Positions 1 through 7,460 of a stretch of 64,000 nt of DNA are shown one piece after another. Made by a program: the position numbers and the translations under genes. This DNA comes from Streptomonospora nanhaiensis (GTDB lineage Bacteria > Actinomycetota > Actinomycetes > Streptosporangiales > Streptosporangiaceae): positions 4,526,001 to 4,590,000 of the forward strand of contig NZ_CP113264.1 in the NCBI RefSeq assembly GCF_026642255.1, in the 5' to 3' direction. Below the pieces are notes generated by a model. That model worked only from the letters and a program-made list of their open reading frames with translations, made no database searches and had not been told where the DNA came from. Each line of letters opens with the position of its first letter. Position 1 is the stretch's first letter.

Positions 1-2
1 CC

Positions 3-1037
3 GGCACCTGGAACGCGCCCAACCCCGTGGGCGGCGACGGCCTGCCGGCTCTTGGCGAAGAGGCCGCGGCCGCCCACCTGACCTACCGCATCCCCGACCT
101 GGCCGACCCCGCGGTCCGGGCGCGTCACGCGGGGCGGACCACGGCCGTGGTCGGGCGCGGGCACTCGGCGCTGACCGCGCTGGTGGCCCTGGCCTCACTG
201 GCCCAGGAGAGCCCGGGGACGAAGGCGGTGTGGGTGCTGCGGCGCGGGGAGGTCGGCGACGCCTTCGGTGGCGGGGCCGCCGACCAGCTCGCCGCGCGAG
301 GCGCCCTGGGCCAACGGGCCCGCACGGCCGTGGAGGCGGGGCACATCGAGGTGGTGACCGGGTTCCGCACCGCCGAGGTCCGCTCGGCGGACGACCGTCT
401 CGTGCTCGTCGGCGAGAGCGGGCGCGCGCTGGAGCCGGTGGACGAGGTGGTGGCCCTGACCGGGTTCCGACCCGACCTGTCCTTCCTGTCCGAGATCCGC
501 CTCGGCCTGGACCCGGCCCTCCAGGCGCCGGTGGAACTGGCCCCGCTCATCGACCCCAACCAGCACTCCTGCGGCACCGTCTACCCCCATGGGGCGGCCG
601 AGCTCTCCCACCCCGAGCCCGGGTTCTTCCTCGCGGGGATGAAGTCCTACGGTCGCGCCCCCACCTTCCTGGCCCTGACCGGCTACGAGCAGGTCCGCAG
701 CATCGCCGCGCACCTGGCCGGGGACCACGAGAGCGCGGCCCGGGTGGAGCTGGTCCTGCCCGAGACGGGGGTGTGCGGCGGCGCCGGGCTGTTCGACGAC
801 CCCACCGCCACCAAGGCCGACGCCAGCGGCTGCTGCGGCCCCGCCGAGGCGGCGGAGGAGCCCGCCGTGGACCAGGGGGGTCGCCGCGGCGGCCTGTCCG
901 GAGCGGAGACGCCCGTGCCCTCCCTCCGCCGGGACCTGCTCCCCGTGACCGGCACGGAAGCGGCCGCCCCGGCCGGCTGCTGCGGTGGCGCACCCTCTCC
1001 GGACGCCGGAACGGCCGAACCGGCGCCGGCACCGTGA
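3..1037 (+). CDS. ArsO-like flavin-dependent oxidoreductase, 3' part
   Basis: The frame is open from the first bases of the window, so the real start lies upstream and about 344 residues of the C-terminal part are seen. The visible beginning reads GTWNAPNP, then a second Rossmann-like stretch (VVGRGHSALTAL) and the motif DEVVALTGFRPDLSFL, typical of NAD(P)/FAD-binding monooxygenase-like proteins. The tail holds three cysteine patches (VCGGAG, SGCCGP, AGCCGG), as in flavoproteins found in actinobacterial arsenic-resistance operons (family knowledge). A role in metalloid handling is inferred. The rest of any ars operon is outside the window, so the substrate is unknown. Confidence 0.7.
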   Translation, partial: GTWNAPNPVGGDGLPALGEEAAAAHLTYRIPDLADPAVRARHAGRTTAVVGRGHSALTALVALASLAQESPGTKAVWVLRRGEVGDAFGGGAADQLAARGALGQRARTAVEAGHIEVVTGFRTAEVRSADDRLVLVGESGRALEPVDEVVALTGFRPDLSFLSEIRLGLDPALQAPVELAPLIDPNQHSCGTVYPHGAAELSHPEPGFFLAGMKSYGRAPTFLALTGYEQVRSIAAHLAGDHESAARVELVLPETGVCGGAGLFDDPTATKADASGCCGPAEAAEEPAVDQGGRRGGLSGAETPVPSLRRDLLPVTGTEAAAPAGCCGGAPSPDAGTAEPAPAP

Positions 1038-1404
1038 CACCGCGCACGAGCGGGCGCGGGAGTCAGGGGGCGGGGTGTTCCTCTCCCGTTTCCGCGTGAC
1101 ACCGCGCCCCGGCCGGGAGCGGACACGCCGCACACGGCCCCGGGACGTGCGGCATACGGGAGCGAAGTTCGGACAGGGCGGGGGGAGGCGGCGGAGCGCG
1201 GGGCGGGCGCGGGCTGCTGCCCGCCCTGCCCGGTACCTCGACCGCCCGGAGGCGATCGGAGGGCGGGCGGGGATCGGAAGGGGCCGGTGTGGGCGCGGAC
1301 GTGCGGGGAGTCCGCGCGACCCACCGGTCGGGACCGCGCGACGCCGGCCGCGGACGGTCCGGCGCTCCGGCCCGGGGGTTCCGGGCGGCCGGAGGCCGCC
1401 GCGG
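1038..1404. other. intergenic stretch without a recognisable gene
   Basis: About 370 bases between the flavoprotein stop and the small leftward gene. Long open frames on both strands here have arginine/proline-rich compositions expected from random GC-rich DNA and no convincing start or family motif. I see no strong terminator hairpin. Confidence 0.5.
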
Positions 1405-1608
1405 TCAGGGCCTGGCGGCGGCGGCCAGTTCCAGGTGCTCCAGTTCGTCGGTCACGCGCACGAGGTCGGGGTCGCCGTCGGGACCGAACTCGACGATCTC
1501 CGCCCGGACGGCGCGCAGGCGCCAGCGGGCGCGGGAGGTGTCACGGGAGGCGGCCCGCGCGAACTGGTCGGAGACGGGGTGGGCCTGGTGGGATGCGGTG
1601 GCGCTCAT
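1405..1608 (-). CDS. small hypothetical protein, 67 aa
   Basis: The ATG at 1608 is preceded by AAAGGA at good spacing, which is why it is preferred over a longer reading. The product is hydrophilic, with a basic helix (RDTSRARWRLRAVRAEIVEF) followed by an acidic tail (DPDLVRVTDELEHLELAAAARP), so it looks soluble and helical with no signal peptide or membrane segment. I do not recognise a family. It is divergent from the iron-box region on its right. Codon use is normal for the host. Function unknown. Confidence 0.6.
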   Translation of the reverse strand: MSATASHQAHPVSDQFARAASRDTSRARWRLRAVRAEIVEFGPDGDPDLVRVTDELEHLELAAAARP

Positions 1609-2026
1609 GGAATGGTCCTTTGAGGTGGGTCGGTGTTCAGGAAAGCCCCGGGTGCACGGTTCGACACGGTTTCCGTGCCCCGGGTTCACCGAGTACACGG
1701 TCCCGTGCCGCGCCTATGACGCGGTTTCGGAATCCTTTCGCCGCCCTCGCGGACGACGCATCGGCCCGGAGATCACTCCGGTCCCTCCAACACCGTTTTC
1801 CGGCAACTCTTGCTATCTCCCTCCCCTTCTGGCCCTCCCCTATGCCCCCGTCGCCGCGGTTCCTGCCACCGGCTCCGTTCGGCCGGGCCGGGCGGGGCAT
1901 CGCCGCAGGCCGGAGCGGGGAGGCTTCGCCCGACCGGGGCGGACGCGGTGGTTCCGGCCGTCCAGGGACCGCGGGAACGCGTGGCCGCTTCCGCCGGGGC
2001 GGCGGGCCCCGCACGGGGAGAAGAAT
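1609..2026. other. intergenic region upstream of the iron box
   Basis: About 420 bases with somewhat less GC than the neighbours around 1690-1850. No open frame here looks coding. It holds the promoter side of the small leftward gene and leads into the iron box at 2027. Confidence 0.4.
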
Positions 2027-2045
2027 GTTGGGTAGGCTAACCTAA
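2027..2045. promoter_or_regulatory. iron box (DtxR/IdeR/DmdR-type operator)
   Basis: The right half CTAACCTAA is a perfect half-site of the actinobacterial iron box (consensus TTAGGTTAGGCTAACCTAA). The left half GTTGGGTAG matches six of nine positions. It lies about 75 bases before the first codon of the sip remnant, the expected position for an operator repressed by Fe(II)-loaded DtxR-family protein. A second iron box occurs at 48215, before a ferric-siderophore reductase gene. Confidence 0.75.
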
Positions 2046-2223
2046 CTTCTTCCTGACCCGCCCGAGGTCGCCCGACCCCGGCGGCCTCCGCCCCTCCCCG
2101 CCCCCTGGAGAAGAGAACGCCATGCGCATCCGGCAACCCGAACGCCGCGCGATGGTCCGCGCGCACGTCGTCCGCGTCCGCGGCCGAGCCCGGCTACGAG
2201 GCCGGGCTGTTCGCGGAGGGGTG

Positions 2224-2532
2224 CTACCTGTCTTGTCCGAGGGTGCTCCGGCGTTCACGCCAGAGGTGAATCGGATCCGAACACACGCCCGTCCCTCGGG
2301 ACGGGCGTTTCTGGTCCTCGATGTACTGACGCAGGACACCGATCGGCGCGCCGCCCACCGACCCGGCGAAGTACGACCCGGACCACAGGCGTTCGGCTCG
2401 CCAGTAATGGGACTCCAGTTCGGTCTCGAAGCCGGCGCACATCGCCCGCATGATCTCCTCCATCCGTGACAGGTGGCGGTCGGTGAAGACCCGGTGCCGG
2501 TACTTCGTCACGAAAACCAAGTGCGCGTGCAT
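2224..2532 (-). pseudogene. tnpA: TnpA (Y1 HUH transposase) with internal deletion
   Basis: IS200-type TnpA cuts and joins single-stranded element ends with one catalytic tyrosine and an HUH metal site. Recognisable pieces are HAHLVFVTKYRHRVFT at the start and SHYWRAERLWSGSYFAGSV plus VLRQYIEDQKRP (with the nucleophile-type Tyr) at the end. The reading passes directly from CAGFETELE to SHYWRAERLW, so about 40-45 residues that normally lie between, including the H-x-H metal motif, are absent in frame. The family's first residues (GRHCVFA) are readable upstream of the ATG but have no start codon before an in-frame stop. The normal stop is also lost, and translation runs through the end hairpin. 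Catalytically dead by family knowledge. Confidence 0.8.
2285..2308. repeat. left-end hairpin of the IS605-type element
   Basis: ACGCCCGTCCC at 2285-2295 and GGGACGGGCGT at 2298-2308 form a perfect 11-bp stem with a two-base loop, followed by TTT. It lies about 60 bases inside the left boundary, where IS200/IS605 elements carry the subterminal hairpin read by TnpA. It also falls inside the extended tnpA reading frame. Confidence 0.6.
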
Positions 2533-2601
2533 CGCGAAAACACAGTGTCTGCCGTCCTGACATCGCTCTCCTCGCCCCTAGGCCAACGCTAGGATGCGGG
2601 T

Positions 2602-3735
2602 GTGCAGCTGCGGTACTCCTTCCGCGTGTACCCCGACGCCGACCAGCGCACCGCACTGGCCAAGGCGTTCGGGTGCGCTCGCGTGGTCTACAACGACGCC
2701 CTGCGGGCCCGTGAGACCGCGCGCGCCCAGGGTCAGGCGTTCCCCACGGCCGGCGAGCTGTCCAAGAAGCTGATCACCGACGCCAAGCGCACCCCCGAAC
2801 GCGAGTGGCTGGGCGGGGTGTCGGCGGTCGTGCTCCAGCAAGCGCTGCGTGATGCGGACACCGCCTACCGCAACTTCTTCGACGGCCTCAAAGGCAAACG
2901 CCCCAAGACGGGCCCGCCCCGGTTCAAGTCCCGCAAGGACCGCCGGCAGTCGGCCCGGTTCACCGCCAACGCCCGCTGGAAGATCACCGGCCAGGGAAAA
3001 CTGTCCCTGCCCAAGATCGGCGAGGTCAAGGTGAAGTGGTCCAGGCCCCTGCCCTCGGCCCCGGCCACCGTGACCCTCCTCAAGGACGCCGCCGACCGCT
3101 ACTTCGCGTCCTTCGTCGTGCGGACCCAGGACGAACCCCTCACCCAGACCACCGATGATGTGGGCATCGACCTGGGGTTGGGGCACTTCGCCGTCCTGTC
3201 CGAGGGCACCAGGGTCGCCAACCCCCGGTTCCTGCGCCGCGCCCAACGCAAACTGCGCAAGGCCCAGCGCGCCCTGTCCCGCAAGGCCAAGGGGTCCAAG
3301 AACCGGGCCAGGGCCCGTCTGGGGGTCGCCCGCGTCCACGCCCGTGTGGCCGATGCCCGCCGCGAGTTCCACCACCAGCTCTCCACCACGATCATCCGTG
3401 ACAACCAAGCGGTGTACGTGGAGGACTTGTGTGTGAAGGGGCTCGGGCGCACCCGGTTGGCCAAGAGCGTGCACGACGCCGGGTGGGCGGCGTTCGTGAG
3501 CATGCTGGAGTACAAGGCCGCACGGTATGGGCGCACCTTCGCCAGGGTCGACAGGTTTCTGCCTTCCTCGCAGACCTGCCACACGTGCTGGGTGGTGGAC
3601 GGGCCCAAGCCCCTGCACGTGCGGGAGTGGACCTGCCGGGCCTGTAAGGCCATCCACGATCGGGACGTCAACGCGTCCCGGGTCGTGCTCGCCGCTGGAC
3701 GCAAACTCGCCGGAGCGCGGGAAGCGGAGAGCTGA
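2602..3735 (+). CDS. tnpB: TnpB RNA-guided nuclease (OrfB), 377 aa
   Basis: TnpB is the omega-RNA-guided DNA endonuclease of IS605-type elements and a relative of Cas12. Length is in the usual range. The RuvC residues are all present: D190 in GIDLGLGHF, E274 in VYVEDLCVKGL and the HDRDVNAS motif (D353/D355). The zinc ribbon has CHTC and CRAC pairs about 25 residues apart. The N-terminal helix-turn-helix-like part (YSFRVYPDADQRTALAKAFG) is also intact. GTG at 2602 is the family start. It is divergent from the broken tnpA, and its 3' end leads into the presumed guide RNA. It appears functional although the partner transposase is dead. Confidence 0.93.
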   Translation: MQLRYSFRVYPDADQRTALAKAFGCARVVYNDALRARETARAQGQAFPTAGELSKKLITDAKRTPEREWLGGVSAVVLQQALRDADTAYRNFFDGLKGKRPKTGPPRFKSRKDRRQSARFTANARWKITGQGKLSLPKIGEVKVKWSRPLPSAPATVTLLKDAADRYFASFVVRTQDEPLTQTTDDVGIDLGLGHFAVLSEGTRVANPRFLRRAQRKLRKAQRALSRKAKGSKNRARARLGVARVHARVADARREFHHQLSTTIIRDNQAVYVEDLCVKGLGRTRLAKSVHDAGWAAFVSMLEYKAARYGRTFARVDRFLPSSQTCHTCWVVDGPKPLHVREWTCRACKAIHDRDVNASRVVLAAGRKLAGAREAES

Positions 3736-3881
3736 AACGCCTGTGGAGGCCGGGTAAGACCACCGCTTTCGGGTGGGGCACCGGTCCGCGAAGCAGGAAC
3801 CAGCGGACGCCGCGAGGCGTCTCGCGCCTACAGCCGCGAGGCTGCGGGAATCCCCGGGGCTCACCCCGGGGAGGACGTCAA
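3736..3881 (+). ncRNA. candidate omega-RNA scaffold at the IS right end
   Basis: In TnpB systems the guide RNA covers the 3' part of tnpB and the right end of the element, and its 3' guide is the flanking host sequence. The stretch from the tnpB stop to the right end has nested stems: CGCGAG/CTCGCG (3811-3816 with 3821-3826) and CCCCGGGG/CCCCGGGG with loop CTCA (3852-3871). It then ends in AGGACGTCAA. The following bases TACCTGCCGCCGGAGA, inside the sip remnant, would be the guide. Transcript ends are inferred from the family, not seen. Confidence 0.6.
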
Positions 3882-4277
3882 TACCTGCCGCCGGAGAACG
3901 CGGACTGGCACCTGCTGGTGGGGGACGAGAGCGCGGTCCCCGCGCTGCTGTCCATCGTCGAGCAGGCCCCCGCGGACCTGCGGGCCGAGGCCTTCCTCGA
4001 GGTGCCCGAGGAAGGGGACGTCCGGGAGGTGGCGGCGCCCGAGGGCGTCCGCGTCCACTGGCTGCCCCGGGGCGGGGCGGCGGCGGTGCCCGGGGCGCTG
4101 GCCCTGGAGACCGTCCTGTCCGCGGAGCTCCCCCCGGGGACGCCCTACTGCTTCGTGGCCGGGGAGCGGGGCCTGCCCACCGGCCTGCGCCGCGCCCTGG
4201 TGCGCGAGCGCGGGGTCCCCAAGGCGAACGTCTCCTTCGTCGGCTACTGGCGCCACGGGGCGGCGGCCTACAAGTAG

Positions 4278-4685
4278 GGGTCGGCGGGAAGGACGCGGGG
4301 CGGGAGGGCGTGCGGGGCACGGGCCGGCGCGCAAGGGGCTCGGGCCGGCGCGCAAGGGGCTCGGGGCCCTGCCGGGCGCTCGGCGGGGGGACGGCGGGGG
4401 GACGGCGGGCGGCGGGGCCGGGGACTGCGAGGTGGCGCCTTCCGGGCACGGCCGGGGCATGGGGCGCCCGGCGTCGGGACCGCTTCGCCGGGTTCGGGCA
4501 AGAGCGAGGGCTCCCACCCCTTGCACACCAAGGTGACTAAACGTACAGTAACTTTACAATCCACCGGGTCACGCGGCGACCACGCTGGGTCGCCTCCCGC
4601 CGTGACCTCCCAGGGGCCGCGTCCGACGGCCCGCCTCCGCCCGCTGACCGCCCCGCCCAGGCGGGGCCTCCCCCCGGAGCAGACC
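4278..4685. other. intergenic region with duplicated tract and promoter
   Basis: About 400 bases between the sip remnant and the GH16 gene. It contains a tandem imperfect copy of GGGCCGGCGCGCAAGGGGCT near 4320-4360 and a local AT-rich patch at 4521-4560 that holds the candidate promoter described separately. Confidence 0.5.
4521..4549 (+). promoter_or_regulatory. candidate promoter for the GH16 gene
   Basis: TTGCAC (4521-4526) and TACAGT (4544-4549) are separated by 17 bases, close to the vegetative -35/-10 pattern, in an AT-rich patch that stands out from the surroundings. It would give a leader of about 130 bases before the ATG at 4686. Confidence 0.45.
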
Positions 4686-5549
4686 ATGCGCACCGAGCGC
4701 TCCCCCCGCACGTTCCTCGCCCCCGTGGCCACGGCGGCCCTCACCCTGCTGGCCCTCCTCTCCCCCGGCGCCGCCTCCGCGTCCACCGCACCCGCCTCCG
4801 CGGCGCCCGCCTCCGACACGGTGGACAGCCAGGCCGCCCTGGTGTGGTCCGACGAGTTCAACGGCCCGTCGGGCAGCGCGCCCAACCCGGCCAACTGGAA
4901 CCACGAGACCGGAAACCACGGCTGGGGCAACAACGAGCTGCAGAACTACACGAACAGCCGCAACAACTCCGCCCTCGACGGCAACGGCAACCTCGTCATC
5001 ACGGCGCGCCAGGAGGCGAACGGCTCCTACACGTCGGCCCGCATGACCACCCAGGGCAAGGTCCAGCCGCAGTACGGACGCATCGAGGCCCGCATCCAGA
5101 TCCCCCGGGGCCAGGGCATCTGGCCCGCGTTCTGGATGCTGGGCGGCAGCTTCCCGGGCACGCCGTGGCCCAACTCCGGCGAGATCGACATCATGGAGAA
5201 CATCGGCCGCGAACCCCACCTGGTCCACGGCTCCCTCCACGGCCCCGGCTACTCGGGCGGCAACCCGCTGACCGGCTCCTACATGCACCCGCAGGGCTGG
5301 TCGTTCGCCGACACGTTCCACACGTTCGCCGTGGACTGGCGGCCCGGCTCGGTCACCTGGTCGGTGAACGGCAACGCCTACCAGACCTACACCTCCGCCG
5401 ACACGCGCGGAAACCCCTGGGTCTACGACCAGCAGTTCTTCATGATCCTCAACGTGGCCGTCGGCGGCAACTGGCCCGGCTACCCGGACGGCAGCACGCA
5501 GTTCCCGCAGCGGATGGTCGTCGACTACGTGCGCGTCTACTCGCTCTGA
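4686..5549 (+). CDS. secreted GH16 endo-beta-1,3-glucanase-like enzyme, 287 aa
   Basis: The product starts with a Sec-type signal peptide (basic MRTERSPR, hydrophobic core, cleavage near SASTAPA). A single GH16 domain follows (LVWSDEFNGPSG, WNHETGNHGWGNNELQNYT). The catalytic motif EIDIMEN is intact with E166, D168 and E171, nucleophile and acid/base by family knowledge. The sequence type is laminarinase/beta-1,3-glucanase rather than agarase or carrageenase. No carbohydrate-binding module follows. ATG at 4686 with GGAG upstream is preferred over a longer in-frame start at 4521 because it gives a clean signal peptide. The gene stands alone and ends in a strong terminator. Substrate assignment is inferred. 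Confidence 0.9.
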   Translation: MRTERSPRTFLAPVATAALTLLALLSPGAASASTAPASAAPASDTVDSQAALVWSDEFNGPSGSAPNPANWNHETGNHGWGNNELQNYTNSRNNSALDGNGNLVITARQEANGSYTSARMTTQGKVQPQYGRIEARIQIPRGQGIWPAFWMLGGSFPGTPWPNSGEIDIMENIGREPHLVHGSLHGPGYSGGNPLTGSYMHPQGWSFADTFHTFAVDWRPGSVTWSVNGNAYQTYTSADTRGNPWVYDQQFFMILNVAVGGNWPGYPDGSTQFPQRMVVDYVRVYSL

Positions 5550-5587
5550 ACCGGAGTCACGTCGCTTTCGACCAGCACACAGGCGCG

Positions 5588-5634
5588 ACGGCCGCCGCCC
5601 ACCGGGCCTTCCCCACCCGGTGGGCGGCGGCCGT
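5588..5634 (+). terminator. terminator of the GH16 gene
   Basis: Perfect 19-bp inverted repeat (5588-5606 with 5616-5634) and a nine-base loop, just after the GH16 stop. There is no long T tract, as is usual in GC-rich actinobacteria. Confidence 0.85.
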
Positions 5635-5848
5635 CCGCTGTGCCAGGGCCCCGGGCAGCGGCGGGGGCGTGAGCGGGGAGGGCGCGGGAGCCGACGCTGG
5701 GGCGGGGAGGGCGTCGGCGTGTTCGCGCGTCGGGGCCCGGTCATGGGCCGCCCGCGTGGGGTCCCCCCGATTTCCAGCGTAGGCGCCCGTCCGCGCCCCC
5801 GACCAGCCCCGGCCGCCGCCCTGTGGACAACCTCCGGCCCGCCGCCCC

Positions 5849-7402
5849 TCAGACGACCCGGCCGAGCCGCGCGACGGCGTCGCGGAGCCGTTCCGGGTCG
5901 TGGCCCGCGTAGCTGACCACCAGGCCCGGAGCGCCGGGCGCCGAGCGGTTGCGGCTCAGCGGCTGCACGGCGACCCCCGCGTCCAGGGCGCGGGCCGCGA
6001 CCTCCTCGTCGTCCGCCCCGTCCGGCAGCATGACCAGCAGGTGGACCCCGGCCGCCACCCCGAGGACCGGGCACCCGGGCATGTATTCGCGCACCGCCGC
6101 GACGGCCGCGCGCTGGCGGGCCCGGTGCCTGGTACGCATCGAACGCAGGTGCCGGGCCAGCGTCCCGTCCCTCAGCAGTGCGGCCAGGACGAGCTGGGGC
6201 AGCACCGGTGAGCCGAGGTCGGTGGCCCAGCGCCGCTCCACCACCGCGTCGAGCAGCCGCGGCGGCGGGACGAGCCAGCCCAGGCGCAGCGCCGGGGCCA
6301 GGGTCTTGGACAGGCTGGAGGTGTAGGCGACGGCGTGCGGGGCGAGGGAGTGCATGGCGCGGACCGGTGAGCGGTCGTAGCGGTACTCGGCGTCGTAGTC
6401 GTCCTCGATGACGATCCCGTCCCGCTCCCCCGCCCAGGCCACCAGGTCGCGCCGGCGGCCGGGCGAGAGGACGACACCCGTGGGGAACTGGTGCGCGGGG
6501 GTCACGGAGACCGCCGTCGCGGAGGTGCGCGCCAGCCCGGCCACGTCGATCCCCTCGCCGTCCACGGGGACCGGCGTGACGCGGTCCATCCAGTAGCCCA
6601 GGATGCGGCGGTTGCCGTCGGCCCCGGGGTCCTCCAGCGCCACCTCCTCCACACCCCGGTCGCGCAACACCTGGGCGAGGAGGCTGAGCGCCCCGGTCAC
6701 CCCGGCCGACACGACGATCCGCTCCGGAGGGGCGTCCACGCCCCTCGACCTGGCCAGCCAGGCGGACAGTTCGACGCGCAGTTCGGGGGTGCCCTGGGGC
6801 GGGGCGTAACCGAGCTGGCGGGCGGTCGCGGTGGCCAGGACCTCGCGCTCGGCCCGCAGCCACGCGCCGCGCGGGAACGCCGCGAGGTCGGGCAGACCGG
6901 TGGAGAGGTCCGTGACCTCGGCGGGCGCGGTGCTGCCGGGAGCGACACCACCGGGTCCGGGACCCGGTGCGGTCACGCCGGGGCCGGGCGTCCGCCCGGA
7001 CCCCTCCCCGGGCCGTCGACCCGGTTCGGGGGAGGGTGCGGCGGCGGGGTCGCCTGTTCCCCCAGCTCCGGGGCGGGAGCCGGCCCCGGACCGGGTGCGG
7101 GGCGCCACGCGGGGCGACGGCTCCCGGAGGACGGGGCCCGCCGCCACCGTGGTCCCGGCTCCACGGTTGGCGGCGAGGAGCCCCTCCTCCGTGAGGCGCC
7201 GGTAGGCCTCCACGACGGTGCCGCGCGCGAAGCCGAGGTCCTCGGCCAGTGCCCTCGTCGCGGGCATGCGCGCCCCCGGCCCCAGGACACCGGTACCGAT
7301 CGCCTCGCGCAGGGCGGAGGCCAGCCAGCCGGTGCGCCCACCCCTGGGAACCCCGGCGGCGTCGAGTTGGAGGAAGTCGGAACCCTGGCCCATTTGGACC
7401 AT
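5849..7402 (-). CDS. MocR/PdxR-type transcriptional regulator, 517 aa
   Basis: The N-terminal GntR-type winged helix (LASALREAIGTGVLGPGARM then LAEDLGFARGTVVEAYRRL) is joined by a long Pro/Gly-rich linker to a class I aminotransferase-like domain. The PLP lysine motif YTSSLSKTLAPALRLGW and the IEDDYDAEYRYD motif are present. MocR proteins sense PLP or an amino-acid adduct and control neighbouring genes. The divergent EamA transporter is the likely target. ATG at 7402 (MVQMGQ) or 7393 are both possible starts. The long antisense extension to 8029 overlaps the transporter and is rejected. The linker of about 90 residues is longer than typical. Confidence 0.88.
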   Translation of the reverse strand: MVQMGQGSDFLQLDAAGVPRGGRTGWLASALREAIGTGVLGPGARMPATRALAEDLGFARGTVVEAYRRLTEEGLLAANRGAGTTVAAGPVLREPSPRVAPRTRSGAGSRPGAGGTGDPAAAPSPEPGRRPGEGSGRTPGPGVTAPGPGPGGVAPGSTAPAEVTDLSTGLPDLAAFPRGAWLRAEREVLATATARQLGYAPPQGTPELRVELSAWLARSRGVDAPPERIVVSAGVTGALSLLAQVLRDRGVEEVALEDPGADGNRRILGYWMDRVTPVPVDGEGIDVAGLARTSATAVSVTPAHQFPTGVVLSPGRRRDLVAWAGERDGIVIEDDYDAEYRYDRSPVRAMHSLAPHAVAYTSSLSKTLAPALRLGWLVPPPRLLDAVVERRWATDLGSPVLPQLVLAALLRDGTLARHLRSMRTRHRARQRAAVAAVREYMPGCPVLGVAAGVHLLVMLPDGADDEEVAARALDAGVAVQPLSRNRSAPGAPGLVVSYAGHDPERLRDAVARLGRVV

Positions 7403-7460
7403 TCTATTGCGCCGGACTTGGCCCTGTCGGCGGGACCAAGGAGGGGCCAGTCTGGACCGC
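7403..7460. promoter_or_regulatory. MocR/EamA divergent control region
   Basis: The 58-base gap between divergent genes contains TTGGCCC, and TGGACC motifs occur at both edges (7395-7400 and 7453-7458). MocR proteins usually bind spaced direct repeats in such gaps, so these are the candidate operator parts. The exact site is not certain. Confidence 0.35.

Larger units (their letters stand above)
2225..3881. mobile_element. IS200/IS605-family element with tnpA remnant and intact tnpB
   Basis: The element has divergent tnpA (leftward) and tnpB (rightward), with the tnpA 3' side at the left end and the tnpB 3' side at the right end, as in IS605-type elements. The right end has a GC hairpin followed by AGGACGTCAA. 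TCAA-type right ends are known in this family (IS608). The six bases TACCTG occur at both junctions (2225-2230 and 3882-3887), so the boundary is ambiguous by six bases. Length is 1657 either way. Removing it rejoins the sip reading frame, which fixes the site. The family makes no target duplication, so the shared TACCTG needs another explanation (chance or homology). Confidence 0.85.
2122..4277 (+). pseudogene. siderophore-interacting protein (sip), disrupted
   Basis: SIP flavoproteins use NAD(P)H and FAD to reduce ferric siderophores in the cytoplasm. The C-terminal domain is clear at 3882-4277 (DWHLLVGDESAVPALLSIVE, then FLEVPEEGDV, FVAGERGLPTGLRRALV, FVGYWRHG). The 5' remnant starts at the ATG at 2122 (MVRAHVVRVR, SIP-like). 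A second fragment in another frame (2180-2224, AAEPGYEAGLFAEGC) joins exactly in frame to YLPPENADWHLL across the insertion. The normal FAD-binding domain (about 100 residues) is missing between the two left pieces, so the gene suffered an internal deletion with a frameshift as well as the IS605-type insertion. It is a dead gene behind an iron box. The family call for the C-terminal domain is firm. The order of damage is unknown. Confidence 0.8.

Noticed and set aside
4320..4360. Tandem GGGCCGGCGCGCAAGGGGCT copies as a possible mobile-element end
   Set aside because: Only two short imperfect copies, with no inverted partner and no transposase frame beside them.
2578..4449. 623-codon minus-strand frame across tnpB
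   Set aside because: Antisense shadow of tnpB; no start or motif of its own.
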